A stretch of DNA of 64,000 nucleotides from Ursus arctos (GCF_023065955.2 NW_026623050.1:19116501-19180500); one strand, 5' to 3'; shown: positions 22,751-34,257, counted from the first letter of the stretch. A program made the numbers and translations. Notes: generated by a model not told the origin, from the letters alone.

Positions 22751-25590
22751 ATGTTTACATGCTACACTTTGAGCTAGTTGTATTTTAACATTTGGTGGTG
22801 CTTCTTTAGAGCATGTTCTGTGTTTACTCTTGAGAAAGAGAATGTATTTGTGAGAAATTTGCATGTTTATTTTGAGAAGGGTATTATTTTACTCTGCTCC
22901 CCCAACAAGCTGGGCTTGATGATTTAAAATCAAGGTGTTTTCAAGTAGGTCATACTAAAAGGAGCCCTACAGTCTGTGGATCAAGATTTCTCTGCTAGCA
23001 TTGGTACAAACCCCATTTCATATTAACCAACTTTGTGGCATCAGTCATGAAAAAAAGGGTGAGTAAATTCAAAGAGCAGCCTGGGATTATTCTTTGGTTC
23101 TATTCGGTTTATAGGGGTGAGGAGAATGGTGTAGTTAATCTTAAAGAATTAGGAAAGATGGACCCCCAGACTTACCACTCCCTTTCCCATCAAATCTATA
23201 GTTTGGAGCCTGGCAGTAGGAAGAGGTGGGTTTGCACAGCCAACCCTAACCAGTCCCATGGAGGACCACTGTCTCCCTCACTGCCTATCGATGAAGCCGA
23301 GGGAGTACGATACAGCCAAAACCCTAGGCCGTGCCTGAATGGTCATGAGTCACTCTTTGAGTGGGAGTCAATATTGAGTAGAGTCAAGTTCCCCTTTAAA
23401 GAGTAGATTGGAAGTCTCTCTCCCCTTATGAAAATGAAAAGAGTTCCCTTATTTAACAATTTTACTTGATTTTCTAGGGGAACAATTTTGGATCACACAC
23501 GTGAAAATTAGCCACTTAAAAATGAAACTTTTTTTTTTTTTTACTTTTTATTTTCAATTAAACTTCACCCACACTTACCTGATCCCTTATCATTTATTTT
23601 ATTTGCATGCTTATCACTTTATATCTCTGGGATAGTTTGATATTATCTCAGTTGTAATGAATTATATATTTTAAAGCTTTCCTTATTTATGGCATGGTAA
23701 TCTTTAACTGAAGTATTTACATAATATTCCATAAAGGTATATATTTATGTGATCACCTGGTACTTGCCATTATGAAATAATATAAAAATTTCTGCAGCCA
23801 GTAGCTGTTTATATCATCTTTGTCTGAACAAAATTGTGATCAGACATTCCTCCAAACTGGTCATTTTCTCGTTGATATGGGTGGATTCTTGAATAATCAG
23901 AAAACTTTATTGTTAAAGTATTTCGGACCCTAAGGTAATTGAAATAACAATTAAGATTATCTGCTCTAAAAAAAAGTCTGTCTATATAAAACAACATACC
24001 CTATGTAATTAAAGAACCACCTAAGTCAAAGGGATCTTGGGTGCATTAGCTGTGACTTTGTTGCTGTTTTCAGGAGGTAATTCTCAACTATATTTAAAAC
24101 CAATGTGAAAGTGCAGAGTAGTCAAAATTTTATGCAAATAATAATTCATATTAGAATAATAGCTATCTTATTTAAGAGTGATGTTTAATGGTTAGATATC
24201 CTTGTTACTAAAACTCAGTTAATAGTTTCTTGGGATAAAGGCCAGCAGTTTGGCATTGTATTTTATTTATTTTATTTGCTGTAGATTCAAAGAAGTCTAC
24301 TCAAGAGCATATTAAGACTAACCAGTGTGTGTGCACGTGTGTCTGTTGTGATGTAATAGATATTTTAATGCCAACTGGTTAAAGTACCTGAAATACTAGG
24401 CGGTATTATAAAAATTACAAAACTATGTTTCAGGAAAAAAAAATCAATCTTCATTAACTTTTAAAAATTCCAAATTAGCAAGCGTCTGCAAAATAGATTT
24501 CTATTGGTATTGACCCTTCAGGTAGTTAACAACCTTAATCATCCAGTGACACTTACGCTTAGAGAACAGAAATACACTTGGTTAACTACACGTCACCAAT
24601 TTAAGAATCTCAAAATAGGTAAAGCAACATCGTACCATATTCCTGACATACTAGCCTGGGCTACTGAGGACCTAGACCCCTCCACCATCTTGGAGCTTGG
24701 CTTGTTATCCTTGAGCCAGCTTTGAATGGAATCTGTTGGGGATCATCTATCCTAGAGGAAATCAGACACACATCCTTAAGATGCTCTTTGGTTGCTTGAA
24801 AGGCACCAGATTGACTACCCAGGAGGCTGCAGTAGCCTAGATTTTAAAGGCCATCTTTTCTCCCTTTGGCAGGAGTCAGTCAGTTGTCTCCCTCCTGTGC
24901 CACCAATATGCCTCAGGAGGAAGGGCAGCCAAAGAAGGGCATTTTTCAGGCCCCTTCACTGCTCAGAGCATCCCAATGAGGTGTGAATCGTCATGATGGA
25001 TTTTTTTTGTGCCCAAGGCCATCTGCTTACTGGGCTTTGGGCAGATGCCAACAGATTTTTCTCTCCATGACTACCTAGTCATCATTAGGTAGCAGTGCTC
25101 TTTTCCATTAGTAATCTGGCAAGATTAGACTGTAGAGCTCTTGCTGTAAAACTCTGTGGGATGCTGTTTCCCCGATAGAGCTTTATGGAATTATAAACTC
25201 GTAAATTATTTCAACTTTTGTCTTCAGCATCCTGGTATAGAGGAATTCTGAAGACCACAATGTTTATACATATGGATATTTGGTCATATTGTTTTTGAGA
25301 ACCTTCACCCCGAATAGCATGCCAGTGGGAAAGAGATTTTGGAGCGTGTGTAGCCAGAAACTCCATGGGGTCATATTCTTCCCTTGTTGCTGAGCCCTGC
25401 TGAGTGGTGACTTTTGTGTAGCTGGCCTGAACCCCACACCATGATAGTGCCTCGGATCCCCCACCTCCAGCCCCACACCACCCGTTTACTGGAATTAACT
25501 ATCGTCTCTTCTGAATTCCCAGATACTTGCCTCTTATGGCACTGGCTTCCACCTTACATAATGACAGTTTGTGCACCTTTCTCATTTGGT
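22745..25590 (+). other. UNC13C: UNC13C intron, left part, unassigned
   Basis: No further UNC13C exon is visible. A frame at 23035-23406 (123 codons) has no family resemblance. Low-complexity tracts include a T-run at 23530-23541. No nameable interspersed repeat stands out, so this is the most repeat-poor long stretch of the window. Confidence 0.5.
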
Positions 25591-25720
25591 CTTCTAAAGT
25601 AATCTGGAGATGAGAGCTTTGTCTTCTTTTCTTCATTTGCACTGTGCCTAGATCAGTGCTTTATATGGAGTTGGCACTGAGTTAATGTGTGTTGGATTAA
25701 AGCCTGAATCAAGGGGAACA
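25590..25720 (+). mobile_element. L2/MIR 3' end fragment
   Basis: Short remnant with CACTGTGCCTAGATCAGTGC and GGAGTTGGCACTGAGTTAATG, the ending shared by L2 and MIR elements. Too short to tell which. Confidence 0.45.
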
Positions 25721-25848
25721 GGATACTAAATAAAGCAAACAAACCAAGCTTCAAAGTTAAGTTGAAATCTAAAGTGTGGCCTTAATTGCTAAGATTATGA
25801 CTTTATCTTTTGAGAGTTCAAAAGTATGGTTAGAAATAAAAGATTATT

Positions 25849-26045
25849 GGGGCGCCTGGGTGGCACAGCGGTTAAGCGTCTGCCTTCGGCTCAGGGCGTG
25901 ATCCCGGTGTTATGGAATCAAGCCCCACATCAGGCTCCTCCGCTAGGAGCCTGCTTCTTCCTCTCCCACTCCCCCTGCTTGTGTTCCCTCTCTCGCTGGC
26001 TGTCTCTATCTCTGTCGAATAAATAAATAAAATCTTAAAAAAAAA
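25849..26045 (+). mobile_element. CanSINE (arctoid-type body)
   Basis: Head GGGGCGCCTGGGTGGCACAG, body GGGCGTGATCCCGGTGTTAT, and an AATAAATAAATAAAATCTT tail. A perfect 17-bp target-site duplication AGAAATAAAAGATTATT lies at 25832-25848 and 26046-26062. The right copy runs into a TTA triplet expansion. Confidence 0.97.
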
Positions 26046-26056
26046 AGAAATAAAAG

Positions 26057-26086
26057 ATTATTATTATTATTATTATTATTATTATT
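26057..26086. repeat. (TTA)n microsatellite seeded at a SINE target site
   Basis: Nine or so TTA/ATT triplets grow out of the end of the right-hand target-site duplication of the CanSINE at 25849-26045. Confidence 0.9.
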
Positions 26087-26730
26087 GTAAATTTTTAAAT
26101 TTGAGTATAATTGACACACAATCTTACATCAGTTTTGGTGTACAGCATAATGATTTGACAAGCCTATACATTATGCTATACTCACCACAAGTGTAGCTAC
26201 CATCTATCACCCTACAATGTTCTTACAGTACCATTGACTATGTTCCCTATGCTGTGCCTTTTATTTCCATGATTTATTCATTCCGCAACTGGAAGCCAAT
26301 ATCTCACACTCCCCTTCACCCATTTGTCTTTTCCTCCATCCCTCTCCCCTCTGGTGAACATCAGTTTGTTCTCTGTATTTGTAGGTCTGGTTCTACTTTT
26401 TGTTTGTTCGTTTATTCGTTGTTGTTTTTTTTTTTTTAAGATTCCCCTTAAGAGTGGAATCCTGTGGTATTTTTCTTTCTCAGTCTGACTTATTTCACGT
26501 AGCACAATAGCCTCTAGGTCTGTCCTTATTGTCACAAACGGCAAGACCTCATCCTTTTTCATGGCTGCATAATATTCGTGTGTGCGTGCGCCAACACACA
26601 CCCCACATCTTCCTTATCCAGTCATCAATCGATGGACCTTAGATTGCTTCCATTTCCTGACTATTATAAATAACTATTATAAATAAGCAGAGGGGTACAT
26701 CTATCTTTTTGAATTAGTAAAAGCCTGTTA
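26087..26730 (-). mobile_element. L1M 3' fragment (3'UTR plus ORF2 end)
   Basis: On the - strand a 107-codon frame at 26278-26601 contains EYYAAMKKDE and EISQTEKEKYH, hallmarks of the L1 ORF2 C-terminus. To the left is the complement of an L1M 3'UTR (ATTTGAGTATAATTGACACAC). Broken and 5'-truncated. Confidence 0.9.
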
Positions 26731-26935
26731 TTGAGCCCTACTACATACCAGATATTGTCCGGGCAGTCTCTCTGTTTTTATTTTTACTTCTTACAATACC
26801 ACTATGAATTTGATTCCGTGATTATTCGATTTTACAGGTGAGGAAACTGAGATGCTGAAAACTTGTATAACTTACTCAGTGTCTTACAGATAGTAAGGGG
26901 TGGATCTCGAGATCTAGGTCTAGATGGTTACTTTG
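26730..26935 (-). repeat. MIR SINE
   Basis: Complement of MIR: TATTGAGCCCTACTACATACC (26730-26750), GATTTTACAGGTGAGGAAACTGAG, then a degenerate CTTACTCAGTGTCTTACAGATAG block. Confidence 0.75.
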
Positions 26936-27495
26936 GTATTTAGAACAGCCATATGCTTACTCACTTCAGAGATTCTTTATTCATGTTTAAGGTGGATAAA
27001 AACATGATGAAAAAGGGACAGCATTAGCCACAGGTTTATTATAACTAAAGGATTTTCTTTAAAAAACAGTAATAATACAAAAGGCACTGAGGTTTTGATA
27101 TAAAATAGTTCATTCTCAGCTTTCCTGCTTCAAGTTCCTGATACATCTTATAAATCAAGGTTTGTAGAGCCCAATAAATACTGTACAATAGCAGCTCTAT
27201 GGATGATGTATTTGAAGTCTGAGGATACTTGACCTGGAATTAGAGTCTAACATCAGTTTGAAGTAAATTTTCTTTAGCAGAACAAAAATCTTGTTTTGTT
27301 TTGAAATGCCATTCCCAGACTGTCTCTAGATTCTGAAAGAGACTGTGACTTCTGTAATTAGCATAATTAATGATATTTTTACCATGGTGTACATTTTGTG
27401 TTCTAGTAGTTGTAAAATTTGTGGAAATATTTTGGCTTCCAGCAAAGAAATGAAATTGAATGTAAAAGATTTTCCTAAAGTTGAGACTTCATTAC
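26935..27495. other. UNC13C intron, unassigned
   Basis: No gene or repeat recognised. A short GAATTGAATG/GAAATTGAATG type AT-rich composition only. Confidence 0.4.
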
Positions 27496-27575
27496 ATTAG
27501 ACCAGTGGTTCCTAATCTGGCCGATTGTTAGAATCATCTGGGGAGCTTTTGTAGTACTTGTTATTGTTCCCAACA
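27495..27575 (+). mobile_element. hAT-type MITE fragment
   Basis: GACCAGTGGTTCCTAATCTGG then TTAGAATCATCTGGGGAGCTTT is the left end of a MER20/MER5-type non-autonomous hAT element. Truncated. Confidence 0.55.
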
Positions 27576-27704
27576 AGAGTTGTTGTAAAATTATTAATTA
27601 TTAGGATCCTGTCACTGAATGTTTTGATTTTGTGGTTCCGTACTGGGGCCCATGGATCTTTATCCAAAACTGTATTGTTATTGATGAATTATATGTGCCC
27701 TTGT

Positions 27705-27707
<3 letters not shown>

Positions 27708-27751
<44 letters not shown>
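27708..27751. repeat. (CA)n microsatellite, about 22 units
   Basis: Uninterrupted CA run of 44 bases, long enough to be polymorphic. Confidence 0.97.
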
Positions 27752-27754
<3 letters not shown>

Positions 27755-27839
27755 AAAATAAAATCCAGAAAATACAAAGTGAAAAGTAAAATTAACAACT
27801 TCTATTCTTCAGAGAAAGAAAATTTGTTTCTGACCCTCT

Positions 27840-28030
27840 ATAAACACACATACATTTCCTTTCTTTTTAAATTTAACATAAATGGTATTACATTTCATAT
27901 ATTCATGTTGTTCTGTACCTTGCTTTTTCCATGTAATATATATTTGAAAGATCTTATTATGTGATTACCTGCTGTATTATTTTCAGTGACACAAAGATTT
28001 CCACTATAGTTATTGCATAATTTATTGACT
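27840..28030 (-). mobile_element. L1M fragment, weak
   Basis: The + strand resembles the complement of an older L1 3' region (AAATGGTATTACATTTCATATATTC, ATTTGAAAGATCTTATTATG, TTGCATAATTTATTGACTCAG). Strongly diverged. Confidence 0.45.
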
Positions 28031-28655
28031 CAGTGCCCTACCACTGAACAGTGAAGTTTCTTAAAAACCCACAAACAATGCAGACTTATTAGCTGCCTTT
28101 GAACAAATGAGATAACTTGTATAAATACCTAGATGTTATAATTACTCAGTCAATGGATTTCCTCCAGCTTTGGCGAGTTAGGATCTCAGGAATTCTAGGC
28201 CAATTCATAGCACCTATCATAACTGTAAATTTATATTTGTGTATATAATTATTTGGTTATTATAGATCTCTGCTACTAGACTAGCTGGTGGAGTCAATGA
28301 GTGAATGTTTGTTTCTGTTGCTATTGTAATGCTAAAGCCTAGGTCAGTGGCCTAGAGTAAATACTCAATAAATTTTTGTTGATTAGATAAATATATGCTA
28401 ACCCACTCCCTATGTTTCTGGGCTACCTAGTTCCACATATGGTGGAGAACTCATAAAATTAAAATACACTTCAGGTGTTTTTTTTTCTTTCAATCAAAAG
28501 GACATTTTAAAATTATACATATTTTAGCAGAATACAATAGGCAAAGCATGATCGAGAATGAAAACATGACTTTTCCCTCTTTGGCTCAATAACATCTGTG
28601 AGAAGGCTACCTCTTCTTTCCATGATGATGTAACCTATGCATCTGCAAAAATGTG
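28030..28655. other. UNC13C intron, unassigned
   Basis: A short L2/MIR-like ending (GAGTAAATACTCAATAAATTTTTGTTG at about 28357-28383) is the only repeat trace. No gene. Confidence 0.4.
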
Positions 28656-28659
28656 TTTG

Positions 28660-28860
28660 AATTTACTTAAATTCCAGGTTTCATGTTGAAGAAGAAGAAA
28701 TATTTCAGCGAAGTTCTGGGGCTTTGCTGGCCCAAATCTATCAAGAGGTGCCTCTCTAACGTTAGGGTCCAGGTCAGGAAGGATGGGGTCTGCCTTTTGT
28801 AATCTGTTCCGTGGGTGCTTCTGATTCAGATGACCATCAGAACACATTTAAAGAGTGCTA
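28660..28860 (-). mobile_element. hAT-type MITE (MER20/MER5-like)
   Basis: The complement reads AAATGTGTTCTGATGGTCATC, AATCAGAAGCACCC and a mid-section with CAGACCCCATCCTTCCTGACC, the usual order of this MITE family. Confidence 0.55.
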
Positions 28861-29158
28861 CTCAACACCGTGTAGCAAATATTTCACCTGCCCACATAGA
28901 CTTGTTTTAGCTCTTCTTCTTTTCAAAGTAGAAGAGACAGAATCAGTTTAAGGAAACGCAGGAATAATTTCCACAACTTAAAAACAAATACAGGATGATT
29001 TCCTAGTTCTCCGGAGCAGTAGGTTATTACACTTAATGAAAAAATGATGATAGTATCTACACATTAAAGCATAGGAAAGCAATAGATGTATTCCTTGAAA
29101 GGTGTGAGTAAACTGAAAATTTTAGCAATTATCTATATCAAAGGTTCTAGGAGATTTT

Positions 29159-29353
29159 TTTTTAAAAGATTTTATTTATTTATTCGACAGAGATAGAGAC
29201 AGCCAGCGAGGGAGGGAACACAAGCAGGGGGAGTGGGAGAGGAAGAAGCAGGCTCGTAGCAGAAGAGCCTGATGTGGGGCTCGATCCCAGATCGCCGGGA
29301 TCATGCCCTGAGCCGAAGGCAGACGCCCAACCGCTGTGCCACCCAGGCGCCCC
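29159..29353 (-). mobile_element. CanSINE (antisense, arctoid-type body)
   Basis: AAAGATTTTATTTATTTATTCGACAG start and CCACCCAGGCGCCCC end. Target-site duplications AAAGGTTCTAGGAGATTTT (29140-29158) and AAAGATTCTAGGAGATTTT (29354-29372) differ at one base. Confidence 0.95.
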
Positions 29354-29372
29354 AAAGATTCTAGGAGATTTT

Positions 29373-29925
29373 GCTGTAGAAACCATTCAATGCATATTTT
29401 GCCTACCTGTAAATTCCCATCATCCTACATATCCCGCATTTTATCTGTTTTTGCAGGTTTGAAGTTTGTTTCATTATTATTGTTGTTAGTAGTATTAGTA
29501 GAGGTCGTAGTGCATCTTTACTCAAAGTAAGCATAACAGTACTGGTCATAGTGGAAGGCAACCTGTTTATCAAATGTTCCATTAAAATACAATGCATAGC
29601 AATAAACTTTGTTTAGTATTATTTGCTTTTTAATACTTTAGAATAATCTATAATATAAAGTGATTGTTTCAGTTTTTGAAATAAACTATGATCTAGAAAG
29701 GAGACCTGTGAAGAGTGAAGTGGCCAAGGGCCCCTAGAGGCATCAGAAACAGCTGGCATCTCTACTTCTTGCTAGACATAAAGCCCAAATGCACTGGGGG
29801 TAATTCTTCTCCATCCTTCTAGGATACAGGATTGGAACTCAAAGAACATTAGAAGGGAGACAGATAATAATGGTGGTGTGTATAAGGAGATCAGTTCCAA
29901 ATGGAGCCAAAAATTTTCTTTTCTT
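29373..29925. other. UNC13C intron, unassigned
   Basis: No repeat family or gene recognised. Small ATT/GTT triplet patch at about 29474-29500. Confidence 0.4.
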
Positions 29926-29929
29926 TTGT

Positions 29930-29962
29930 TTTTTTCTTTCTTTTTTTTTTTTTGGTTTGTTT

Positions 29963-30011
<49 letters not shown>

Positions 30012-30014
30012 TTT
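29930..30014. repeat. (TTTC)n tetranucleotide repeat with T-run
   Basis: T-rich tract followed by about 13 TTTC units (29960-30014). A likely length-variable locus. Confidence 0.95.
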
Positions 30015-30099
30015 CTGTTTTTGTTTTTATTCTTTTAAGTAAAGCTAAAGGTTTCAAAGTATATTCTGGCGTGAGCTAGAACTAAGAGAGTAGAAAACC

Positions 30100-30370
30100 A
30101 ATACATGCTTAATGCCTTCCTAACAGGTTCAGTTTTAGAAATTTTAAGGACGTACTTAATTCTCACTATAATCTTGGGAAGGTATTATATATAGTCACAT
30201 ATATTATACCTATCTATACCTATATCTATATCTAATCTCCACACTTTAAAAATGAGATGACTGAGTCTCAGAGAAGCAAAAGCAGATCTAGGTCATACAG
30301 CTAATAAGAGTGTTGCTCGAAGCTGATGTACATCTGACAGAATCCAGAGCCTGATGCTATTTCTGTGACA
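30100..30370 (-). repeat. MIR SINE with internal AT-rich expansion
   Basis: Complement MIR: TTCTCACTATAATCTTGGGAAGG, AAAATGAGATGACTGAGTCTCAGAGA (30249-30274), GGTCATACAGCTAATAAGAG, CAGAGCCTGATGCTATT. A TATATATAG/CTATA(CC)TATA expansion sits between the two parts at about 30187-30232. Confidence 0.75.
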
Positions 30371-31510
30371 CCCCGTTGCAGTCGTGGGCAAGTGTTATCA
30401 TGAAAGGGCATGGCCCATGTGCTTCATGGTCAGCCAGTTTTTGTGTTAGCTGCTGTAGTAGTGACCTGTGTTAACACAAAATGGGTAATAATGATTTGTG
30501 CTAGGAGGTAGTATCACATTTTTAGGAAGTTTAGAAATCTGAAAGGGTGACATTTGTCACATTAAAAGACTTTATTAGGAGTAAAAAGGTGCTAATAACA
30601 GTAGTTTTTAAGGAATGAAAATTCGATAGAAGACAGGGAAGAAATTCACAAGGATACACAAAAGCCATCTACTAAGAGTAACAATAAAAATGTAGAGTTC
30701 AAAGATTTTGTTTATTTATAATTATTAATGGCTCCCAAACTATGTACCTGGAATCCTTATCTTTGTGGAAAAGCTAAAAACAGAACACATTTTTCAAGAA
30801 AATATTAACTGACAATGAATTGTGGTGATTTCCAGATTGTATTAAGAGACTGCGGCACAAATTTCCAAATTCCAGAGATTAAAGAGTTTTATGGCAACAT
30901 CTCAGATCAATAGGTTTTTCTTTGTTTCTGCTAATTTCATTGTCCATGTTCTTCCTGCAAGTTCAAAAAGAGAGGTATATCCTATAGAAATTGTGACTCA
31001 TTTGTGCACTTCCTGCATGGAAAGAAATAAACTCTGAAGCTGATGTGAGACGCAGTTGTTATTGATTAGATTAAAATGGGAGATGCTAGGACCTGGAATA
31101 GATGCACCGTTGAGGTCATTCGGGATCTGAAGCTCAGGAGCAAGTGAGGGGAGGAAGTCCAATGTGGCAGAGAAAATCTGTCACCTGGAGATAATATTTT
31201 GGAGAATGGGTGACTAATAAACCATCTGCCGGTAACTCTGTGTGTCCGTACAGGAGGTAGAGAACTGCTGGGAGCAAAGAGTATTGAAGGCTGAGGTGAG
31301 CAGGAAGTTGCTTTTTGCTGATAGGGGCTTGGTTGCTTGGTTAGGGACTAGGGATTAGGGAGAAGAGAAGGTTCTAAACATCCTGGAATGTGATGTTTTT
31401 CTCTGAAGAGAAAAGCAAATCCCAGAGGGACTGATATACTAGACAAGTTATCAGGAAGTGATTAGTTACCTGAACTAAGGTCCAAGGTCAGGAATGAGTC
31501 TCTAAGAGAG
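30370..31510. other. UNC13C intron, unassigned
   Basis: No gene or named repeat recognised over about 1.1 kb. Confidence 0.4.
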
Positions 31511-31555
31511 TTTTTTTTTTTTGTTTTTTTTTTTTTTTGTTGTTGTTGTTTTTTT
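31511..31555. repeat. Poly-T/(TTG)n tract
   Basis: T-runs broken by single G, then TTGTTGTTGTT. No attached retroposon body is recognisable. Confidence 0.9.
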
Positions 31556-32184
31556 AACCTGATTGTTCTGGGGCATCCAAAGCCATTTGTGGGCAGAATG
31601 ACTTGAGGCCGAGTCCCTGGTTGCTGGGATACCCTGATCCCAAATAGAACTATTTCTCATGTTTAAGGTATTAGCTTAATTTGCCTCCATTTACTACAAG
31701 ACCAGCTAGAACTAAATGCATTAATGGACTTTTTAATTATGTCTTGTTTCAACTTATAATATGCTGCTGCTTCTCCTTTTTAAAGGAAAGCATGTTACAG
31801 AATCTTGTCTATTTCATTCATCAAACTTGGATCATGCTGGCTCTTAGCTAATCCCCAAAATAAAAGAAGTCTTCAGAGGATAAAGTGGCTACCATTCAGC
31901 AGGTTCAAACAACTGTGCTATGACTCTGTAGGCAAACCCAAAGGGTCCTAAAAATATATTGAGTATGTCATTTTATTTAGAATAAATTTATCTCTCCCTA
32001 CTCCTTCCAACAATCCTCACTGTCCTCAATTTATCCCTCACTTTTTCCCCAGTTCAAGAATGGTTACTACTTTAAAAAGGATAGTACTTATTTTGAAGTA
32101 TGAAATTTGATGTTTGTGTGGGCATATTTTTAAAATGTAGTATTGACGCACACGCACACACATATTTTCTTAAGAACCCTGTAA
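31556..32184. other. UNC13C intron, unassigned
   Basis: No gene or named repeat recognised. A CGCACACGCACACACAT patch lies at 32147-32163. Confidence 0.4.
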
Positions 32185-32420
32185 GGCAGGTAGCTTAATA
32201 ATGAATAACATTTATCGAGTCCTTTGTTGTCTGCCAGACATGATTCTCAATATTTTACACTATAGTCATATAATCCTCAAAATAACCCTATTAGGTGGGT
32301 GCTATTATCTCCATTTTATAAATGAGAAGCAGAGACAGGGTGACTTAATTAAGGGGAGGAAAAAAAATTTAAAAAGTGTCAGAACCAGGATTTAGAATTA
32401 GGTGTTTATCTTCCAGATTC
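32185..32420 (-). repeat. MIR SINE, near full length
   Basis: AATAACATTTATCGAGTCC, TAATCCTCAAAATAACCCTATTAGG, TATCTCCATTTTATAAATGAG and AGAACCAGGATTTAGAATTAGG follow the MIR complement in order. Confidence 0.85.
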
Positions 32421-32754
32421 TATGTGCTTACCTACTGCCAGCCTAGTTTAGGATTTTGGAAATTAAATGTTGGTATTCCACTGTCTAAGATGGAGACCTG
32501 AGGTAGCAAAATGTTGAGTTACCTGACAGCACTGATTTGTCAGCAGACCTATAATTACAAACTGTTCTCTCAAATCATAGGCTAGCACTCACGCTATCCG
32601 ATCATTCTCCCATTGCACATAATATTGTTACAGGCAACGTGATTATCCAGGTGTCATTTCTGTGTAACTTGTGGTAAAAGAAATTGTTGACTGTATGTAA
32701 GTGGCAACAATAAATGACAGATTGAATATGATCTTATTTCTCAGAGATGCAGGT
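32420..32754. other. UNC13C intron, unassigned
   Basis: Nothing recognised. Confidence 0.4.
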
Positions 32755-32770
32755 TAAGCTTCCCCCTTTT

Positions 32771-32970
32771 TTTTTTTTTTTTTAAAGATTTTATTTATTT
32801 ATTCGACAGAGAGAGACAGCCAGCGAGAGAGGGAACACAAGCAGGGGGAGTGGGAGAGGAAGAAGCAGGCTCATAGCGGAAGAGCCTGATGTGGGACTCG
32901 ATCCCATAACGCCGGGATCACGCCCTGAGCCGAAGGCAGACGATTAACCACTGTGCCACCCAGGCGCCCC
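32771..32970 (-). mobile_element. CanSINE (antisense, arctoid-type body)
   Basis: Poly-T then AAAGATTTTATTTATTTATTC, ending CCACCCAGGCGCCCC. Target-site duplications TAAGCTTCCCCCTTTT (32755-32770) and TAAGCTTCCCCTTTTC (32971-32986) flank it. Confidence 0.95.
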
Positions 32971-33294
32971 TAAGCTTCCCCTTTTCTTAATGCCTTTTCT
33001 GATGCTTAGTGATGTCTTGTGGAAAGCCTGTAGTTCGAGTTGCCTATTTCTGTTCTTTAGTGATTGTAGTTAAAGATATACACACTCTCACGGACAGCCA
33101 CACACACACAGAAAATGTGAATTCACTGAATGCTTGACATGATATTTACTTTCTAAGGAGAACCGAAAGGAAATTCCCAAGTTGGTCGACATTCCTTTTG
33201 CATTTTCTAAACTCATAAAGCAATTCTAATATTTTTAAAAGTTAACTATCACATATGTTTAATTCTTATAAAATATCAGTGAAATAGACTATAG

Positions 33295-33430
33295 CCAACT
33301 TCCTCAAGTCTCTCACCTCAAGGTAATTAGCAGTAGTTATATAGATTGTAAAACCAGCAAGTGATGGGACCAGGTGTCAACCCAGGACTTCTGTATCCTA
33401 CTGTGGTACTCTTTGCACAACAACACGTTC
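33295..33430 (-). repeat. MIR SINE fragment
   Basis: Degenerate complement MIR with ACCTCAAGGTAATTAGCAGTAG, AAGTGATGGGACCAGGTGTCAACCCAGG and a CTGTGGTACTCTTTGCAC end. Confidence 0.6.
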
Positions 33431-33479
33431 TTAGCTACTTGCACACATTTGTGCTTTTTCCTCCTAGACGTTAGAGCAT

Positions 33480-33892
33480 CTGGTCTGTAAAAACTTGTGG
33501 GGCTATGTCAAGGTATTTCTCCACTGGTTCCTAAATTTAGTTATTCTCAGATTTTAGAATGCATAAAAATCACCCAGAAGTACTTGCTTAAAAATGTAAG
33601 TTATTTGGTCCAATCTCTAGTTGGTTCCAATGCAGGACGATCCATGAATCACATTAAGAAATGCTTAATGGGGGGCGCCTGGGTGACACAGCGGTTAAGC
33701 GCCTGCCTTCAGCTCAGGGCGTGATCCCGGCGTTATGGGATCGAGCCCCACATCAGGCTCTTCAGCTATGAGCCTGCTTCTTCCTCTCCCACTCCCCCTG
33801 CTTGTGTTCCCTCTCTCGCTGGCTGTCTCTGTCTCTGCCAAATAAATAAATAAAATCTTAAAAAAAAAATGCTTAATGGATAGTAGTTAATA
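33480..33892 (+). mobile_element. hAT-type MITE carrying a CanSINE
   Basis: Phrases AGAATGCATAAAAATCACCCAGAAG and GGTTCCAATGCAGGACGATCC are a diverged MER20/MER5-like order. It is interrupted at 33672 by a CanSINE and resumes after 33880 briefly. Confidence 0.4.
33672..33866 (+). mobile_element. CanSINE (arctoid-type body)
   Basis: Head GGGGCGCCTGGGTGACACAG, body GGGCGTGATCCCGGCGTTAT, A-rich tail. Target-site duplication AAATGCTTAATGG at 33659-33671 and 33867-33879. Confidence 0.95.
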
Positions 33893-34153
33893 GATCCTAA
33901 GTGCTCTTCTGCCTTCATCCTTTCTTGAGTGATTCCATTTGCTCCTTTGGCTTGAGTTCCCATCTGTGTGCTGATGGTTCTAAATCAGTGTCTGTGGGCT
34001 AACTCACCAAGCCTAGTCGATTATATACATTCATTCTTTCTATCATTAATTCACCCACTAGTGAACTCATTCTTGAGTAAATATAAAATTGCCTGGCTGG
34101 GCATTGGGATAAAGTGGTGACAAATCTTATTTGGTCTTTGTTAAGTGGGCAAG

Positions 34154-34257
34154 ATGAATTTAAATTCAAAAATTTACACAAATATATCATTTTGTTAAGA
34201 GAGCATATGAATTTAAATTCAAAAATTTACACAAATATATCATTTTGTTAAGAGAGC
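34154..34257. repeat. Perfect two-copy tandem duplication, 53-bp period
   Basis: The block starting ATGAATTTAAATTCAAAAAT at 34154 is repeated without mismatch at 34207, through TTTGTTAAGAGAGC (ends 34204 and 34257). Two bases (AT) fill out the period. Zero divergence points to a recent event in this lineage, or an assembly artefact. Confidence 0.95.

Noticed and set aside
23035..23406. 123-codon frame just after the UNC13C exon
   Set aside because: No family resemblance, no splice acceptor in the right phase, and the known protein continues with different residues. Treated as a chance frame.
27558..27798. Frames rich in TH or CV repeats at CA/GT tracts (also near 12472, 43730 and 53310)
   Set aside because: Translated microsatellites.
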